64,000 nucleotides of DNA from Dillenia suffruticosa (taxonomy: Eukaryota > Streptophyta > Magnoliopsida > Dilleniales > Dilleniaceae), in the NCBI GenBank assembly GCA_033439265.1, contig JAVTVX010000035.1, positions 20,920,001 to 20,984,000 on the forward strand, given 5' to 3'. Each line of letters opens with the position of its first letter. The stretch's first letter is position 1. Positions 59,219 through 64,000 of this stretch are shown piece by piece. The notes under the pieces are model-generated. The model saw only the letters and a program-made list of their open reading frames with translations. It did no database searches and had not been told where the DNA came from. The translations under genes and the position numbers were made by a program.

Positions 59219-60699
59219 GTGAACATTGGTTAAAATAAATTTGGTGGACCAAATCTTTTTCCAGCAAGAAAGACGGTCTTGATCAAAATAATTTCACATC
59301 CTGTAAATATCAAATGAAGTTATTTACATTTTTAATATTATAAATTAAAGCCTTTCTCAACAAACCTTGGAATCAGGTCAGGGACAATCATACCTTGTTC
59401 TCCGACTCTGTGCGTGAAGAAAGTCAATCGCCGACCTCTATACAATCAAAGTCCGGTAAAAAAAAAAAAAAAAAAACCCATTACAACTCCCTTACCCTTT
59501 CATGTTTTCTTTGCTGGTGTTTGATTCCTTATTGAATTTTGTGTGTGTGATTTTGGAAATGAAGTCTCTGAATGTTAATCCTACCCTAAAATTTTCGAAT
59601 TTCATTCCTGGTTGAAATTCCACGTTCTGTTCGTGTTTACTGGCAATCATATCGCTAGCGTGCATACGTTTTTATGTTGATTTGATTCTATTGTTTTGGG
59701 TTTTTTTTTTTTAGCAGCGTAGAGCTCTGATACTTTGGGATTCTAAAAAAGAAAAAAAAATTCATAAAATTGGGTTTGGTTTGAGATTTTGGGGGAGGGG
59801 GAAGACAATCACTGTAGTCTAGCATGATATTGGATAACCTAATTCAGATTATTTTGTTTTAAATTCTCATTTTGACACTATATGAAATTGAATGAAAAAT
59901 TTAACAACTACAGAGTTTATGGTAGGGTCCAACTAGTATAAAACTCAAAAGATTTGCATGAGTTGAGAGTGAAGCACATTTCAATTGTGCGATTATTGTC
60001 ATAATGTTAGAGATTGGCTAGGACCCTGCTGTTTTAGTGGCTTTGAATAAACATAAAGGGATAATTTTTTTAGAGGCATTTGCTTGGTGAAATATGGAAT
60101 TTGTGAACCATTTTGAACAGCCCATTTGAGGGAAAGTGAACATTGTTTTCAGGCTGTGACTAGAGAAATTAAAGTTAGACTTTTAGATTTTGAATAACTC
60201 AGTGTAGCAGAAAAGAATATGTTAGAATCGAAGTATGGATTTTAACTTTTGCTGCTCCGTCTTCCTCATAGAAGTGAAACCATTGCGATTTAGTGTTGTG
60301 AGATTAGTGCCCATATGCTTCAATATTGTAAGTTGTTTAAAAGAAGTTTAAACTAGTGGAAGAAGGTGTTACTAATTTTTTTGTATCTTAACACCCTCCT
60401 CTCATGTGTTTGATATTTTATCCAATCGCGTGAAACTTTTAAACGGAGTAAAAAGTGGTAAGACATGATTTGAATTCAGGATCTCTCACTCTTATACCAT
60501 CTTATATTTTGAGTTTAAACTAGTGAAAAAAAAAATGATCAATTTTTTGTATCTTTAGAATACGTGACAGTATCTCTCTCTTTTTTCAATAATTGTCAAA
60601 ATTTTAATCACTATCCTTTTAGTATATGTACCCCAATAAGCTTCTTTTTAATTAAGGTGGCTACGATTACTTGATATTCTGTAAATCGAGTTGAAGGCT

Positions 60700-62157
<1,458 letters not shown>

Positions 62158-63521
62158 TCTTGTTCATGCTTTATTTGTCTAGATTAAACCAGCCCTGAGG
62201 AACATCAGGTGCTGCCCCTTCTTGATTGGACAAGACCCTTTTTCTTAAATTTTCTGAAATTCTGTGAGATCAGCAGCTGCTCGTGTTCAAATCGAATAAC
62301 ACAACTTGTTTGGATTACTCGTCAGATGATTTTCATTTGTTTATTTTTTAGAACTTGAATATCGCCCTCATTTTTTGTCAAGCATCCAAAGCAAATGCTT
62401 CTGTGAAGGAAATTGCATTTTCAGCGTGTTAAGCTTGGCAATATTGTGGTACAACATTGTTCATGCTATGTCCAAATTTTTATTAGCTATGGCTAAAGCC
62501 GAAATGATCATTCTAGTTTCTGAATTTTACTCGATTAATCCAATTCAAGTATTGTAGAGCCCATTTAAGAGTTGATTTTTTAAATTTTATTTATCCATTT
62601 TCATGATTTGAATTTAAAATTTATAGTTAAGAGAATACAATTTCTTATCCTTACATTCACGAGAATTTGGTTCTAAATGGCTTTATAACTCTCGTTGCAA
62701 CAATCAGCAAAACAAAATAATTGGATAGAGAACAAATCCGACTAGAAGTCTAAGTCCGACTAGAAATTAAAAGAGTAAATCCACCATCATATGCTCTCAA
62801 AATCCCTGGATACCAGTAAACCTAATACTCCCCAGTTCAATCCACGCGAAATCATAACCGAAGTACTTGAGAACTACGTAGTATGATATACCTTAAGAAG
62901 ACAATTTAAGACATAAATGACACATGGACACATGTCATGGGTCAATAGATTTTCCTTTCCTTTTCGTTAGCCTAAAATATGATAATACATCTCTTCATTC
63001 TGTGGTGTTAGAATTATGCTATCCATCTAATTAGATACAAAAGAAGCATATATGAGCGATTGGGATGCTATTTAGTTATACCATACAGCATGCTTTTTGT
63101 TGCAATGTACTATTTAATTAGTTAATTTTCATGTGCCTAAGATTCGAGAGATTGGGATATTCTTGATCCACTTTTAACTTACAAACAAGGGCAAATCCTT
63201 GGACTCTCGAGGCAATAGCTTTGTGATCGAAGGCATTGTGTCCTTATATTTTTATAAAATTATGAATTTAAAGCTACTTATTAAAATCATTTATAAATTA
63301 AATATTTTTAACAAAATATTAGAATTTTAACATTATAAATAATGTAAATAATAGGCAGATAGGGAAATAAATAAAAGTATATCCAAAAAAAGACACTATA
63401 TCTTCAATGCTGACTGGGAATTCAATCTAATGAATCCAAAACATAGAAATATTTTCAATGCTAATCAAATTAAAACACAAATATTGGAATCCAAACAAAG
63501 AAACAATATTTCACATTCAAG
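62158..63521. other. Intergenic between CCoAOMT-like genes D and E
   Basis: No gene is recognised. Contains the 3' flank of gene D and AT-rich sequence. Confidence 0.6.
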
Positions 63522-63529
63522 TATAAATA
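63522..63529 (+). promoter_or_regulatory. Probable TATA box of CCoAOMT-like gene E
   Basis: TATAAATA, 104 bases before the ATG at 63626, a spacing close to that of gene A. Confidence 0.55.
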
Positions 63530-63625
63530 CTGAAATTTCTACAACAGTTGACATCGAAGACTGGCTCAGGTAAACTGCTTTTTCTATAAGGAAGCGAGCA
63601 TTATTATTGTCTAATTCAGGCTGAG

Positions 63626-64000
63626 ATGGATTCAAAGGGATTGTTGCAGACTGAAGCATTATATGAGGTCCCCCCCCCTAAAAAACTGATGTCCAATATT
63701 ATAAAAAAAAAAAAAAAAAAAAAAAAGAAAAGCCTCACTTTGTCTTGTGACAATATTTCAGTATATTCTGAAGACAAGTGTATTCCCCCGCGAAGCGAAG
63801 CCTCTCAAGGAGCTTAGGGATGCTACTGCCAGCCACCCCAGGTAGCTTTCTCTTTCATTTCAACCAAAAAGTTACACTAAAATTCTGCATGTTAAAATTG
63901 ACAAGGATTGTCTCTCTCTAGGGCTGTCATGGTTACTTCACCAGATTCTGGTCAGCTATTGTCCATGCTTTTGAAGCTAATCAATGCCAAGAAGACTATT
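63626..64000 (+). CDS. Caffeoyl-CoA O-methyltransferase-like protein (gene E), 5' part, cut by window end
   Basis: Exons 63626-63667, 63762-63841 and 63922 onward (open at the window end) have the same phases as genes A to D. The visible product starts [14 protein letters not shown], then [29 protein letters not shown], and a variable segment [20 protein letters not shown] ending KKTI at the edge. The usual PREP is PREA, and the usual MGTAPDAGQ is MVTSPDSGQ. Intron 2 has a normal GT donor. Intron 1 begins GTCCCCCCCC and contains a long poly-A run (about 63703-63726), an unusual donor context that could weaken splicing. The catalytic part lies beyond the window, so whether the gene is intact is unknown. 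Confidence 0.88.

Overview
The window is plant nuclear DNA, most likely from a eudicot. It is AT-rich, its genes have many GT-AG introns, and its families are typically plant: a DYW-type PPR protein, ACC synthase and a tandem array of caffeoyl-CoA O-methyltransferase-like genes. Microsatellites, tRNA-derived SINEs and CACTA-type transposons lie between genes. Intron-exon structures were built by hand from splice signals and reading-frame phase; no alignment or search was run.

Layout. 1-276 (+) is the C-terminal end of a DYW pentatricopeptide-repeat protein. 636-3100 (+) is a decayed multi-exon gene resembling the plant TLR4-regulator/MIR-interacting MSAP family, with a SINE in one intron. 3976-7752 (-) is a complete type I protein arginine methyltransferase (PRMT1 class) with an 11-nt micro-exon. 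7753-18480 is a gene-poor, AT-rich stretch holding a 994-bp CACTA element. 18481-20084 (+) is a short (type III) ACC synthase. A second CACTA element follows at about 21042-22356. 26454-28809 (+) encodes mitochondrial ATP synthase subunit g. 29986-31581 (+) encodes a secreted phospholipase A2. 35184-40509 (+) encodes a 1159-residue IST1-like ESCRT-III regulator. After about 7 kb of repeats and a retroelement scrap, 47638-64000 carries five tandem CCoAOMT-like genes (A to E, all +). B and C are a recent duplicate pair, and E is cut by the window edge.

How the genes relate. From memory, PRMT1, ATP synthase subunit g, PLA2 and IST1-like genes also lie together in this order in two Arabidopsis segments (around At2g19670-At2g19710 and At4g29440-At4g29510). 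ACS7 and a CCoAOMT-like gene are near neighbours around At4g26200-At4g26220. The window therefore looks like conserved ancestral gene order rather than a functional cluster. The genes have unrelated roles: RNA editing, protein methylation, ethylene synthesis, respiration, lipid hydrolysis, endosomal sorting and phenylpropanoid O-methylation. I see no strong evidence for a wholly new system. The most unusual items are the PRMT micro-exon, tRNA-like modules shared by two CACTA elements, a GC-AG intron in CCoAOMT gene D, and the interrupted B/C duplication.
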